A DNA stretch of 64,000 bases from Chara braunii (GCA_003427395.1 BFEA01000009.1:5442467-5506466); one strand, 5' to 3'; shown: positions 34,655-47,430, counted from the stretch's first letter. Numbers and translations are program-made. The notes: generated by a model from the sequence alone, not told the origin.

Positions 34655-34715
34655 TGTCGAAGCAAACACCCTTACAAGGGTATTTGCTCATGATTTTGCA
34701 TTTGACATAGTACCA
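34655..34715 (+). repeat. Start of the 3' LTR of element 2
   Basis: TGTCGAAGCAAACACCCTTA and the next 15 bases match the reverse complement of the element 1 LTR tip, including the ACCCTTACAAGGGT palindrome. Similarity fades after about 60 nt. The upstream boundary is fixed by homology of the preceding 3' UTR. The far end of this LTR is unknown. Confidence 0.65.
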
Positions 34716-35340
34716 ACGCCGGTTATCATACCAGGGATGACCATGAGTGAAGAGTAAGAACTTTCGGCAGGACACCGTGAAGCAACAGCCAATAGAAAAC
34801 GGACCACCACCACACCAAGGGGCGACAACCGGTGTCGGACCTCTAAAAATGTCAACTGTTGTCTTCTTTTACGGGGCCTCGAGTGTCGGGCACATCTACC
34901 TCTACTTGGTGTGGTATCAGCCTACCTACTACTTGAGCGTTTCCGCAATTCTTAATTGTCGTGGGTTTCATTTCCCCGCGACTAGAGTGTTTTCCCCGCT
35001 GCAGCCCTCAATGTCGTAGTCACAGAGTAAGTACCGGCCCTTTGGGCCTTCCGATCAACCAGGTGTCTTTGCAGGTCACACACACACTTAAGGCGACAAA
35101 GCACTCAGACAAGCGTGCACACCGGCAGGAGTGCACTCGCGTAGACTCAGAAACAAGCTCGGGCCACTGGCCGAACCAAGCCCCCACTCTACATATATCT
35201 GGGCTGCTCTATTTCTATCAGAAGTATTAGCTATCTCAATAGGTTTGGGTATTGACCGTCAAACAACAGATTCGGGGATCAAGTCTGCCCGTCCCCTGAA
35301 CTAATTCCTTTTTACAAGGAGCTCGTCAACGTTTTCACCC

Positions 35341-35423
35341 GGGCTCATTCGGCTGGGACTTGAACTCGCGACCTTCGTATTAGGAATTAGTTACAGTCAG
35401 TAGGTTAGTTGAGATATGAGCCC
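35341..35423 (-). other. tRNA-like relic, perhaps tRNA-Tyr derived or a SINE head
   Basis: On the minus strand an 8-bp stem (GGGCTCAT with ATGAGCCC) encloses a B-box-like GAGTTCAAGTCC that fits GWTCRANNC, an A-box-like ATCTCAACTAACC, and a loop CTGTAAC whose middle would read GTA (Tyr). The T-stem and anticodon stem do not pair well. A working tRNA gene is therefore unlikely. Confidence 0.35.
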
Positions 35424-37368
35424 CTGCTATAACGGGGGTTCGCCACTTGGCAAGCTAGGGTAGTAAGATGTTAGATTCTGTTACAGTTTTTTTTTTTTTT
35501 TTTTTGGAATTCCAGTTTTTTCTCTTTCATTTCTCGTAAAGTTTTTTTCGTTTCTTTTTCTTCATTTATTTATTTATTTATTTATTATTTTCTCTTGTAC
35601 GATTCTACTTGAACTCACCTCAATGAATTTGCCTCTATTCTCGGACAAATTCGTTCCCGAGAAAAATGTTCGATACCCCACCACGGTGACAATACTTCGG
35701 GCGAGCCTAGTCAAGATCGTACCTAGCTCCGTGGCAGCGCAGAGTTCGTGAGTTGGAGCGTGGCGTGCGCAAGAACCGTGCGTGCGAAGACAACCGTAAG
35801 CAGGGGCAAACACAGGAATGAGGAGGGGGGCAACCTCGAGGGCGGATGATGTATTGCGCAAATGTTGAGTGAGAGGATGCACGGTGAGAGGAAGAGGGCA
35901 CAAGAGAGGTGGCGCTCGCAATCGAAAAGGAAGAGGGCACGGACACTAGAGAGAGGAATACAGGCAAATGAGCGAGCATCCGTGTAAGTAACGACAAAGC
36001 ACCAACCTACTGGCAAACATGCATGATCGCTCGCACAGCAAGTACGGATGAGAAAGCGAGAGGGAGGCGAGCAAGGGCTACCAAGCATGCGAACGCGGAC
36101 TCGGGCTCAAGCCTGAAGTGCAAGCGCAAACAAAGGTCAGCGCTCGATCGAGAGTAGATAGAAAGGCACAAACGAGGGGAGGAAAGCAGGAAAAGAAGTG
36201 AGAAAGATCACGCGATCGTGACGATGAATGTGTAGGAAAAAGATCGATAGGGGAAGAAGGAGGAGGCGAGGTTCAAAAGAGGAAGAAAGGAAATCTTACC
36301 TGCTCAAGCGACCTCCTTCCAATCGATGATGGCGATGTTCCAGGCATGAGATTTGTTCTCGAAACTACTCGAAGATTATTTTCAATATGGTCGTAATCAC
36401 CTTGTTTTGAAGAAAGTCTAAGGTAAGTTCCCTTGTATTATCTTTATTCTTTTATCTCGTTTCTTTTCTTATTATTCTTATAATTTTTCCCGTATACTTA
36501 GAATGAGACCAAAAATATAGACTACACACGTGACACGTATGAACGCGAGAGCGAAAGCTCAATCACTACCTTGAAATCAGGCACAAACGGCGATATAAAA
36601 GGAAGTTGGATCACGTGTGAGAGTATGAACAAACATGACAAAACCAGCGCAATCACAATCAAGCCGGGCACTGCTGTGTAGAGGAAAAAATGGGAGTGAA
36701 AGTGATGAGAATAGTAGGAAAAGGGAAGTAAAAACAAGGTGAGAATGTGAAGGGAGAGAGACAATCATGGAAGATGAGAGGACTGAAGAATGGAAGAACA
36801 CAGAGGGAAGAAAAGGAAAAATGAAGAATGATGGAAACAAAAAGAGAGAAAATAGGCAATCGGGCATGGAGGTTCTAGGAAAGGCGGCATGGAATAGTAC
36901 CGCAGGTGGCCTCGACGCTATTTAGGCCGCTTAGTATCTGCGGAGGTAGACTTGGAAAATGTATGATACTCCCGCGGCCTTCCCCGTAAGTTGGTCATGG
37001 CCATCCGCCTGACTTGCTCGAGAGTACACGTGGCGTTGTCATGTACCTCATGGCCTGATCTTGGTATCGTACTCAAGAATAACGGATTGTGTTGTGCTGC
37101 AATTTCACTACGTCTTGGCTGGAGATTACGAAGGCTCTCGTCCTCCGTCTCATGGGTTCACCTGGGTCGAGTTATGTTGGTACGGCCAGCGACAATAGGC
37201 CCGTGTCGATCTAGAGGGGGAGGAGGATGTTCCGTTTGCCTCCAGATACACCGGTGGCGGCTTTCAGTCGGTCTGAGCGTGTTTGATGCATGGTGTAGTC
37301 GTTTTTGTCTCCGGCCTTGTGCTTGTGGCAGAGATAAGGCAGTGCAGGTCTCGTTTTTCATGAGTCAT
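35424..37368. other. Intergenic, no gene seen
   Basis: T-run at 35,487-35,507, a TTTA repeat at 35,566-35,586, then A/G-rich sequence (35,740-36,880). Short frames on both strands follow composition and show no domain. Confidence 0.6.
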
Positions 37369-37482
37369 TGAAACTTTGATGAAACAGTTTGTCACAATCC
37401 TTGTTTGTTGTCCTCTTTTCCTTCTTTGCCTACGTTTTAACATATTGCCCTCTCTAATGTTATATATATATATATATATGTA
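37369..37482 (+). repeat. (TA)n-linked short repeat, diverged copy
   Basis: GATGAAACAGTTTGTCACAA, then TTTGTTGTCCTCTTTT and TTTGCCTACG, ending in a TA microsatellite at 37,462-37,480. It is the same repeat as at 60,268-60,703 and 63,305-63,350. Confidence 0.65.
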
Positions 37483-39960
37483 TATAATATATCTGCATCT
37501 ATAGTGTTTCCTACCGTATTCTGTTTCATTTTACTGAATTTCAGGGATGAGAGAAGGAAGGAAGAAGATGGGAGTCAGGAAGGAAGAGGAGATTAAGGAG
37601 AAATCACAAACATAAAACAACTTTCCTCCGAACTCAATGCACCCTCGTTTCAACTGAACTCGATCAATGTTGTAGTCAGGGTGCTTTTATAAAAGGCAAC
37701 GTGAGTGAAAGCGAAAAAGGAAGCGACTTACCTGGCAGGGGTGCCTGCGTCATTCCACAATCAAAGAAAGATAGAGAGAGATCACCTCGACGAGAAGGTG
37801 AGCTAGGTAGGTGACGTAGAGGAGTAACGTCGTTCCCCAAATACAATGCATCCTTATTTTGCCTGTATCTATAGCTTGTGTGCATTCAACTAGGCACGAT
37901 TGAAAGGAACGAACGGGGCAGTGAGTACGGGAACTGAGCATGGCTAACATTTGGGATCAAGCGTGCAAACGTAAGAACAAGAATGTCGTGGAGTTAGAAA
38001 TTCGACGCGCGTAAAGTAAAGAGATTGTCGGCACTATTGTGAGCAAGATGACGTATGGGATTCGGAAGGCGTGATAACTACAGACAAGGGACATCATGAG
38101 CAGGAATCGGGTGACGAGCGGGACAGGGAGACAGATGAGGATGAGTAAAGATGTAGAAGGAGGGAAGATGAAAGGAGATGGGATTGAAAAGATAAAGGAG
38201 GAAATGAACACTGGAGGGGGAATGATCGTTTTCCCTGAACACAACATTCCATTATCAAGATTGTACCCCATTGGAAATATAGCTTGTATACGTTAATGAT
38301 CAATTATTATTATTATTGTTGTTATTATTATTATTAATTACTATTATTATTATTTTTATTTATTATTTATTATTTCGTTATCCTTATGCCACCAGATTCA
38401 GCTCACCTTGTTGTAGCATACATGTGAACAGATACCATTGATTCAACGACTTGCGAATAACAGGATCAACTACGTTACTTGCAATGACGCTGAACGCCCA
38501 CACATAAACTCAGATATACGAACTTGGCCAGGAACTCAGTTTGAAGCCAGCTTGATACGTCGGTGGATATGACACCCGACGCCAGTCTGAAATTCCCACC
38601 CGATCTACTGTATTCACTAGCAAGACTTCGTTGTTACACACACACACACGAAGAAGAAGAAGGAGAGAGGAAGAGAGAAAGACACAAAGGTAGATAGAAG
38701 GAGAGAGGGAAAAACGAGAACCGACAAAACGACAGATAAACAAAACCAGACATACGAACATACAAACTCTCACTTACACATACACAGCACGACAAACACG
38801 AGCGGAAAAAGACGGGCAAACAGACAGACAAACAAGACAACAACGGATGAACACAAACAGTCACACAATCACACAAACAGACAGTCGAGCAGACAAATAG
38901 ACAAGACAAAGAGAGAGAAAGAGAGAGAGCGGGAGAGGCTTGTGAAGATGCACGCGCGGAAGTAGAAGAAGGAGAAGAAGAGGAAAAAGAAGAGGGAACC
39001 GGGGTGTACACGGTCGCACATGGTACTTGACGAATGAACAAAGTGCGACTGGGACTTGGTACTGCTAGCTTGACACAGTTGGACAACCCACTGGCGCATT
39101 TGCCTCTAGTCTAACGTCAGCGACACCCGAAAGGTCATTTATGGACCTTCCGGAGGTTTGTAGACCTTGCGTTGCGAAACTGAAGTAGTTGCGACCTTGA
39201 CTCTTCTGGACTGCAGCGGTTACGACTCCTACACAACTATGACCCCTACTCAGCTGACCTACAAACTGAACCCCGACAGATACATGGACCTACGACAGAC
39301 ATCAATCGACTACCAAAATACAGGTTGAAGGTTCAAATACACAGGGGTCTACTCGAGACAGAACATGGATGAGGGTGAGGCCTAGAGATCGAGCCTGGGA
39401 ACTGCATCTGCTATCGTAAAAGTGAAAACCATTTTAATTATACCACTATCAGAGAAAGAGAGGAGAGAGGAGAGACAACTACAAAACAGATTCAAACAGG
39501 CAAGTAGACTGGTAAACACCAACAGACAAACGCACGCACAGAGACAGAATGATGGACACAGACAGACTGACTGACAAATACCGCAAACAAACATAGTCAG
39601 TCAGTTAGACAAACAAAGAATAATCAGTCACGGACAGACACAAACAAACAGACAAAAACCGACACGGGCAGTCAGCCAGACAGGACAGACAGAACAGACA
39701 GTTATATGGACTCCGTCTGTGTGAATGTGTGCATATAAGAAAATGAGATAGACAAACAATCAGACGCAGTTAGGCAGACGGACCGACATACATAGTCGAA
39801 CGGGACAAACAAACACAAAACAAACGAACATACAAAGACAAGCACAAACTTGAGACGAGGTGCTAGACAATCAGACAACCGCTCCGACAGACACAATTAA
39901 ACAGATGCTCCGACAGACACAGTTGTACAAATCGGATGCAATCAGACAAACAGGGCACCA
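37483..39960. other. Intergenic with simple repeats
   Basis: A (TTA)n tract lies at about 38,309-38,372. Long ACAGACAAAC-type tracts (about 38,640-38,960 and 39,440-39,960) create spurious Cys/Ser-rich frames on the minus strand. No gene is supported. Confidence 0.6.
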
Positions 39961-40212
39961 GGTAGGGAGGAGTGACTTTAATATTGTGCTGGTGTAGCCT
40001 ACGGGCTTGAACAATAGCTCATTATTGCATTGTATTATTCAATATGAATGTTTTATCGGTCCATTTGTACTCTCTGCTTAGACACGACTACTTGGGCATC
40101 TGTGTGGTTTTGTGAATTGGTTTTCTGTATATTGTTCACTCTCATATTCCTTGCATATTATATTACAATTATTATTATTATTACTATCGTTATTATTATT
40201 ATTATTATCAAC
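39961..40212 (+). repeat. Dispersed repeat copy 1 with (TTA)n tail
   Basis: Shares GGTGTAGCCTACGGGCTTG, TGGTTTTCTG and CATATTCCTTGCAT with 41,275-41,525, by eye about 75% alike, and ends in a TTA trinucleotide run. A 3' simple-repeat tail is usual for SINE or LINE ends. Confidence 0.6.
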
Positions 40213-41274
40213 CCGAACCCGAACGATACTCGTCATCCAATGTAGTACAAGTAGACTCAGATCTGCACAATGTCTCCGATAGTGGTGAAAGCGATGCCTG
40301 GTACGACATCTCGTTACCAGTAGAAGGATGGCTACGGCCGCTGTCAGCCACTACAGCTATGGCGGCTATGACCACGGTCATCACTATCAACTTCACGCTA
40401 CTTTTTTCCCTGGGAATCCGCAGACCACCTCGCACACGTCGTTGTGGCGGCACTTCCGCATGGCTCACCCAACAATGAATGAATGGCAGGGCGCTGCCTC
40501 TTGATTTATACTTCTGGTCTGCTGCCTTTTCACCGGGCCCCTGGTACACGCAGACTCGCATAATACTTGCTGATTGGACTAAGTGAAACAGGGACTAAGT
40601 ATCTCTGACTTAGCATTGGGGGACCTTACCACCTGCCCATTTTTCTCTGGCCAGCCGTAAGCAACGTTTGAAGGGTCACTTCCAGATCTTTCTGAAGTCG
40701 TGGACTGGGCCCTTCGACACTGCTGCATCGACAACCTCGATCTTTTCGGGGTTGTAACAGCTACGACCCGCTACAGGCTTAACTCCTACGCTAAACAGAC
40801 AAACGAAACAGACTGACAAACAGGCAGACAAATGGAGACAAACAAATAAACTCACAGACAAAGTAACACAGTCACAGTGACACGCACAGATAACAAGCAT
40901 ACACAAATGTTGCGACACACGCAGTCACAACAAACATATGCAGATAACAGTCACACACAGACAACAGACATACAGGGATAAAGTGGCACACACATACACA
41001 AGTGATACAGAAACACAAATGATGTTGAAACGCGAGGACAGAGACGCAGGGGTACAAATACACAACGATATACAAAGATACGTACCCACGGGGAGCGAAA
41101 GACAGAGAAAGGTAGAAAGAGGGAAAGAGGGATGAGATACTTACCTAGTACATGAAGAGAGGCCAATTATGGAGGTTGACATCGTGAACTTCGGTTTTCG
41201 AGTGTCGAAGTGAGCCTGTTGCATGAACGTAGCTGCAGGTAGGATAGTCTACTAAGGTAGGATAGGCGTTGGAC
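40213..41274. other. Intergenic, no supported gene
   Basis: GC-richer to 40,800, then an ACAGACA-type simple repeat region. A minus-strand frame at 40,208-40,561 has a hydrophobic run (LIVMTVVIAAIAVV) but no family resemblance and abuts the repeat tail; I do not call it a gene. Confidence 0.5.
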
Positions 41275-41470
41275 GTCAGACAGGAAGAACGACTTTTACT
41301 ATGTTGGTGTGACCTACGGGCTTGGACATTGACTCTTTACTTCATTGTATTGCTCTGTTTGGATGGATACTCGATGCATTTGCACTCTATACTCATGCAC
41401 GATTAACTTAGACATCCGTTGATTTCGCGACTTGGTTTTCTGAATATCTTTCACAATCATATTCCTTGCA

Positions 41471-41511
<41 letters not shown>

Positions 41512-41525
41512 TATTATTATTGATT
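41275..41525 (+). repeat. Dispersed repeat copy 2 with (TTA)n tail
   Basis: The partner of 39,961-40,212 in the same orientation, ending in a longer TTA/TTG run at 41,470-41,525. No target duplication could be fixed. Confidence 0.6.
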
Positions 41526-41559
41526 GTTGACTTACTCTTTGCAACATCGTGAGATAAGC

Positions 41560-41900
41560 AGGGGTCAGGAAGAAGGAGATGTGGGGCACTGGAGAGGAGA
41601 AGGACATCGTCACCGTGTGACGGTACCTACCTCCTCAATCCTTCACCATTTTCCCCTTATCTAAACCCTCATTTTCCTTCTCCTCTGTGTCTGTCCAAGA
41701 TTGGGATCATTATTGTTAAACATCATCTTGTTGGTTCTTGATTGATTGACATCAAAGGAAGTGGGGAAGATCAGGTTTGGAGAGAGGTGGAGTATTGGAG
41801 AGGAGAGTGACACTGTCATCGTGTGACATCACCTACCTCCTCCATCCTTCTCCATTTCTCCCATAATCTAATCCCCTCATTTCCTTGTTTTCCACAACTA
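41560..41900. repeat. Diverged tandem duplication, period about 200 bp
   Basis: CACTGGAGAGGAGAAGGACA with CGTGTGACGGTACCTACCTC near 41,587-41,633 recurs as TATTGGAGAGGAGAGTGACA with CGTGTGACATCACCTACCTC near 41,793-41,839. Each is followed by a CCTTCTCC-type run. Confidence 0.6.
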
Positions 41901-43382
41901 TCTGAAATGGTATGAACTCTCTGAATTGAAAATCCACTCTGTCGAAGTTCAGGAAGAACTCTGGAGGCAGGGAACCATGAAGTACGTGTTACCTATTCCT
42001 TTCCCAATACCCTTATAGGCTACAACCACCTATTGGACTGTGTGTATGACTATATGACCTATTGTTTGTGTTTTCTTCAGGACTAAAAGTGTATCAAACA
42101 GAAAAGGTTATATGATTGAAGTAAGAACCTTGCCTGAGTTAAGGAAGTCACCTATGAGAAACGAAAAGGATCCTAGTTTGCTTGGATTTAGGAAACAAAG
42201 TCGTGTGATGAAGGCTCCCGTAGAGTCGTCACACTGCTTATTTTCTGTGTTCGCTCTTATACTGTTCTACTTATTCCTGAAAAAACAACCAGGTGAGTAT
42301 CCTTTAAAGTATGGACATGGGATAATATTAAAGACCGGTTAAAATCAATAAAAATATTGAAAGAAAAAAAAATATACCGAGAAAGCTCGTAAAGTTGATG
42401 AATAATTTGGACAAAAAAATCTCAATCATAAAAGAAAACGGAACAATAAGTTTGAGTCCTCTCCCTGCAGACGGTTTCGAAGGAAGGCAAACGATGCTTA
42501 AGAATAAACAAGGTACGTATGAGTGTGCTACGTGGGGCGGTGATAATACTTAAGCACTTATGTGAAGAAAATTAAGTCCTATTGGGAGGGTTGGGTCAGA
42601 CTACGTATTTCTATTGAATATTGGAGAAGTAAACGATCCGATAATGAAGGGATAAAGCTGACAATAAACGTAGCGTTTTTTCCAAGACTCCCGTGCTATC
42701 CCGAATGACCTCCTCTCACCTAACCCCGTTCCAAAAAGTCATGTTCTCTACCCCCTTTACTCCTATGTCATCAAAGTCGCCCAAGCAAAAGAGGAGAAGA
42801 AAGGTGATGTCATTAATGGTTTGCCCGACCTCGATCGCTAGGAATGACTCTTCCTGGAACCACGACCTTCGAGGTTGGTTGGGGATACATGCGGCATGCC
42901 GCATAGACCCATTTATGGGGGTGGTGCAATGTTGTTGCGGTGGAGCAAATGCCTACTTCTGAGATCTGGGTCTCGTGCTCAGGCAAGGAGAATGGGTACT
43001 ACAGACAACTTCCTAGCGATCGGGGCTCAGAAAGGTCAACGAAACCATTTTACCTTCTTGAAATCTTTTGTGGACGGATGGCTGACTTAGGATACCTAAG
43101 GCTGGCCACAAGTAGGGGCCGCCTTGATTAAGGTGGATTGGCGCCAAAAGAAGTTCTGATCCCAGTGACAAATTTATCGAAACAGGAGAGTGAGCCCTAC
43201 CAGAGAATGACAAAGGGCAAACGTGGACAGACGAGGTATGTATGACTCTATCGCATGGGGCCCTAAAAAGACTAAGGGGCCTATAGCATCACAAATCGAA
43301 CATAAGAACCGAATGAGGCATAGAAACAAAATAAGAGGCGTCTTAATTAACCTCGATAGGAGTCCAAAGAGGTGGCTATAGA
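41901..43382. other. Intergenic, no supported gene
   Basis: Mixed composition. The frames of 60-90 codons show no domain. Nothing further recognised up to the proposed Helitron start. Confidence 0.5.
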
Positions 43383-43728
43383 TCTATACATCTATATTTG
43401 CACGAGCAAAGAAATTTCGATATGAATTTTTAACATTAATTAAGTTCGATAGCGTGCTAAAAAACAAAAAAAAACGAACTGACTCCTTATTTTCTTTGAT
43501 CTTCTGTGCTTCGCATTTCGACTGTGTTGCACTGCGTCTTCTTTGTTTTTCCTGATTTTTTCTTTTTCTACTTGACACTATATTACTCTTCTTCATATAT
43601 AATTATACCTATATATGGATGTTTTGACATGTTTTCTTTTCGTTGCAGTTGTCTATATGCATCTTATTCCTCCTATCCGCCGTGACGTGCCCATGTACAA
43701 ATACATATGTACGTGCCCATTAATTAAT

Positions 43729-45086
43729 ATGGCAGAGGACCAAGATCCACGTGATGGTTCAACCAACAGTAATCTATCCAATGTCTCAACCTTCTCTTGA
43801 CCTGTGGATAAGTCCTTGCATGTTCCGTGGAAGCGTCGCAAACATCATCGACCCTTTGAAAGGGTTGTTAATGATCCTTTGGTGTCCTCGCCGATAGTAT
43901 CAGAGTGTACTCAGTGTCCTGCCATTGTTCTAGGTCGAGTCGGTTTGTCTTCGTTCGAGGGTCCTTCTTCCTTATCGAACCATGGATTGAGACTGCGTAT
44001 AGGTTTGAATGTTACTCTCTGTCGCTTTACGAGTGCAACAGAGATGCCATCACAACACGAACACTGCAAACGCGGACGACCACCTTCCCAAAGTCATCGA
44101 ACCCAGAGGTTCTTACTACAGGCGGTAGGTGTTGTAGGTGAGTCGACTGCTCGCAGGAGAGAGAAACAACCGGTGGTAAGTCAAGATTATGGTGTTGATT
44201 GTTCTACTGAGGAACAATGTAGTGATAAGTCTCTATCTTTTCAACAATCGATTTCATCGATGAATGATTTCACAAGTCCGGTGTTTTTCAAAAGAACGCG
44301 TCAAAAAAATATTAATATTGATACGAATCACATTAGTTGTCCTAGAAATCTCTCTATGACCTTGCAAAGTGAACGTTCGCTTGAAATTCGTATGGATGTT
44401 GCAATAAATGCAGATTTCGTTTCGATGGTCAAAAAATCGGTTTTACTCGAGGATTTTCCCTTGCACTCGCCACATGTGCACAATTGTTCATCGTCGACAT
44501 TGACTGTCGATGTCCGACCAAAATGTGTGGAGAGCGATCTTTCTTCCACTTTGACAAATGTTCATGCACATTCATCTTTTGCTGCCATGATCCAACCGAA
44601 TGTGCCGAACACATTAATTAGAAAGTTTATTGGATCTCATAATCGACGGAGAAGATTATTATTGAGGAAACCGATTCGTTCAAGGCGCAATAGACAGTAC
44701 CGTATATTGTTGATTCGACGACTGCGTGCGAATAAAGTCGTGCGTCATTTGAAACTTGGATCGTTGTAGTCGATGCCTCACCGTGTGTCATCGGGTTGTG
44801 ACGCAAGTGCAATAGTTGTTGAAAGTACTATAGAGGCTGGTGAAGTAACGAAACAAGTCAATAGAATGAATGTGATTAAATCGTGTTCTACGTCTCGTAT
44901 AATTTCAAAACGAAGGAAAAACCAGAAAAGACGACCAAACTTTCATGTTAAACGTATGCGTGCATTCAGAGTTGCACTTAAGAATCATAGGAGGAAAGAA
45001 GATATGCCTGATCATAAAGATTTTGTACGATGTGTGAGGCGAGGTTTGTTCGCTGTGAATATCCTTCGAGAGATTCGAGCGAGCGC
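43729..45086 (+). pseudogene. RepHel N-terminal extension, part 1
   Basis: ATG at 43,729 (MAEDQDPRDG). One frame runs to the LTR insertion at 45,086 with only two in-frame stops: TGA at 43,798-43,800 and TAG at 44,767-44,769. It carries an AT-hook-like KRGRPPSQ near 44,070 and a very Arg-rich stretch (HNRRRRLLLRKPIRSRRN) near 44,638-44,690. A pyrimidine tract plus TTGCAG at 43,630-43,649 could be a splice acceptor in the leader. No other domain is recognised. Beyond the solo LTR the same frame continues into the RepHel zinc-finger start, so this is probably an extra-long N-terminus of the Helitron protein and not a separate gene. Confidence 0.55.
45083..45086. other. Target-site duplication of the solo LTR, left copy
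   Basis: GCGC precedes the LTR and GCGC follows it at 52,976-52,979. It can be read as 5 bp (AGCGC) if the terminal A of the LTR is shared. Removing the LTR and one copy rejoins the Helitron frame without a shift or a stop. Confidence 0.65.
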
Positions 45087-46859
45087 TATCGAGCGCATCG
45101 GTCCGGCACCGCACAAGGGCAGCGCGAGACCCTACTGGCCGCATCGCGCAGGAGTTGGTTCTTAATCCTCGTCGCGAATCTACATGGAGCTTCCGCAAGT
45201 CGCTCCTGCAGAGTGCGCCAGCCATACCTCTCGCAAGCCCCTACAAAAGGGTAGGGCCTACGTGAGGCATAACTCACCTCCACCTTACGGGAGCTGTCAC
45301 CTCCCTTCGGTGGGCGTATCCCCGCCGAGCTACCAGTCCACAGTACGAAAGCTGATCAGTTAAAATCGCAGAGGTGGACCAGCCGATGGCGTTTCTCGTT
45401 CGCTGTAGCATAGGGGGTACGCGCGGTAATACGCCTAATATCGGACCCGCACGCGAACCGTCAACTGGGGATGGCTTAATTTTCAAGCGCGGCCCGTCGT
45501 CACGGTCGGTCGACTAGGGCGCATCCCACACACCACGCGCACACCACTTTACGAACACAAAAATAAAACACACACACACACACACACACAACGAACAACG
45601 TGACAACGCTCCTAGTCCCTTCAGTAGCAATCCCATAACTTTCCGATGCGGAAATCGGATAGGCGTCGCGCGCGGGACATGGTATAAAACCGCTCAGACG
45701 CAGGGCTAGTTCATACTGATTCGCAATGCAAGCGTACGCAAGCAGTCGCAATGATGGAGTACTATGTAGTGTCCATAATCAAGAGGTCCCTCGTGGATCC
45801 GAGTACCGCTTATGACACCCAAGTGTCAGACTCGAAGTGTCGTGAGGGTCTAGTCCCTCACGACATTGCACGACTGAAGGAATAGTCGTGCAGTCGCTGC
45901 GAGACCTCCGGCCTTTGGTCTGAGCGTCTCGGTAGGCAAGGCAAATAGGCTCTGCACGGGGGCAGATTCCTTCCCTGCAGAGTTTAGGGCTTGGAATGTC
46001 CTGGACAAGGACCTTGAATCCTGGCCGAGGACCAACATCCGACTATAAAAATCTCTAAAAAGCAAAGGATAAAAAAAGGATCACCCTTTTCTCTCAAACC
46101 CATAATCTGTTTAACCCTTACGCACGGTCAAGTAGGCCGCACGAAACACTCGAGACATATATATACACATATATATAGAGGGTTATTAATATAGGACGAT
46201 CACTTCTAACAGTCATAGTGGGACTCCTCTGAGCCATATATATATGTATGTGAGCGCAGACAGTCAAATCCCAAGTCCAAATCACCAAGCATACCTGCAA
46301 TCACATCAAAGATTCAACCAGAAAGTCCAAGCACTACACGGGGTTAACTTCAACCATTCTATATACTCATACCCCTGGCTTTAGCCATACAAACCTCACT
46401 CTTGTGCAACTCCCCAAAATAAATACTCAGTACTTTTGTTAAATGGTCATTCAATAAAGTTCGGGTGAAAACATAATGAAACAATTGAAACCACAGGGCT
46501 AAAGCCTTTAGGTTGAGTAACAAGAGTGGATTGAAGTTTAATCGTAAACCGGCGAATTGACAACCGACATGTTATCAGTGGTAACAGAAGATGATCCTCA
46601 GGGGATCGAGCTGAATCTAGTCCTGAACTTGAATCAAACGATCAAAAGGACATGTAACACATGACATGTCAATGCCCCAGGGTAAACCTATAAGTCAATG
46701 GAGAACAATCTCCATATCATGATCTTACCCAAATTATTCTAGTTAACTATATTTAAGCCTACCTCTAAGCAAGTGCCCAAAGAAAGGTAGACTCGTGGCA
46801 AAATCTCCCCTATTTAGAGTGGACTACCAGAATCGTCACCGATCAAAATATAATTTATC

Positions 46860-47430
46860 TCCTTTAAACTAAGAAAATTTCGGCAACGCTTCCTGTAGGA
46901 AAAGTATCTTTGCAGAATTTATATAAGTCCAAATATGAAAGCATAAATAATTTTAAACTCTGGAAAGACAAATTTTGTCTAACTCCCTGAATTAGTAAAA
47001 ATTTGGGCAGCACTCCTTTTAGAAAGGGAGACTTCCCAGACTTATACTAGGTCAGATATGGACTCAAAAAACAACTTGAGTTCAACTTAGACAAGATTTA
47101 ACTAACTCATTAGTTTTGCAGTAATTTCGGCAGTACTCCCTTTAGAAAAATGTTTTTCCAAAATTTATACAAGGCTAAGTCCAGAATTCGATAATAACTT
47201 TGACTTCTCAAAGTCCAATTTTGTCAAACTCCCTTAATTAGCAAAAATTTGGGCAGCACTCCCTTTTGAAAATGAGACTTTCCAGATTTTTACTAGGTCA
47301 GATATAAAGAAAAGACAAGTTGAACTTTGACAAGTCAAAAATTGACTAACTTCTTGAATTTGTAGAAATTTCGGCAGCGCTTCTCGTAGAGAAAGTAGCT
47401 TGCCAAGATTCATACAAAGCCAAGTACAAA
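46860..47430. repeat. About five tandem 120-bp units in the solo LTR
   Basis: Units start near 46,867, 46,994, 47,120, 47,240 and 47,363 with AAAATTTCGGCARC or AAAATTTGGGCAGCACTCC, followed by TTTATAC-AGG-like ends. The element 1 LTR has only two. Confidence 0.65.

Larger units (their letters stand above)
22410..34700 (+). mobile_element. Ty3/gypsy LTR retrotransposon, element 2 (host of element 1)
   Basis: Plus-strand order: ORF1a fragment, ORF1b, gag, protease, RT-RNase H, integrase, gag2, 3' UTR, LTR start at 34,655. Its proteins align with element 1 along the whole length but are full of stops and a few frameshifts, so it is older. Its 5' LTR is not in the window: the sequence immediately left of 22,410 is the LTR of element 1. 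This fits element 1 having jumped into ORF1a. Where the 3' LTR ends is unresolved. One candidate is the CGACA at about 35,094-35,098, and no 8-9 kb LTR is recognisable here. Confidence 0.85.

Noticed and set aside
35341-35423. Functional tRNA-Tyr gene
   Set aside because: Anticodon and T stems do not pair and the A-box is poor.
38634-39594. Cys/Ser/Leu-rich minus-strand frames
   Set aside because: Artefacts of ACAGACA-type simple repeats.
40208-40561. Minus-strand 117-codon frame with a possible membrane segment and a TATAAAT upstream
   Set aside because: No recognisable family, starts against a (TTA)n tail, and the region is repeat-derived. Not enough to call a gene.
34655-43382. An 8-9 kb LTR of element 2 filling this interval
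   Set aside because: Beyond the first 60 nt I find none of the conserved internal LTR blocks in either orientation.
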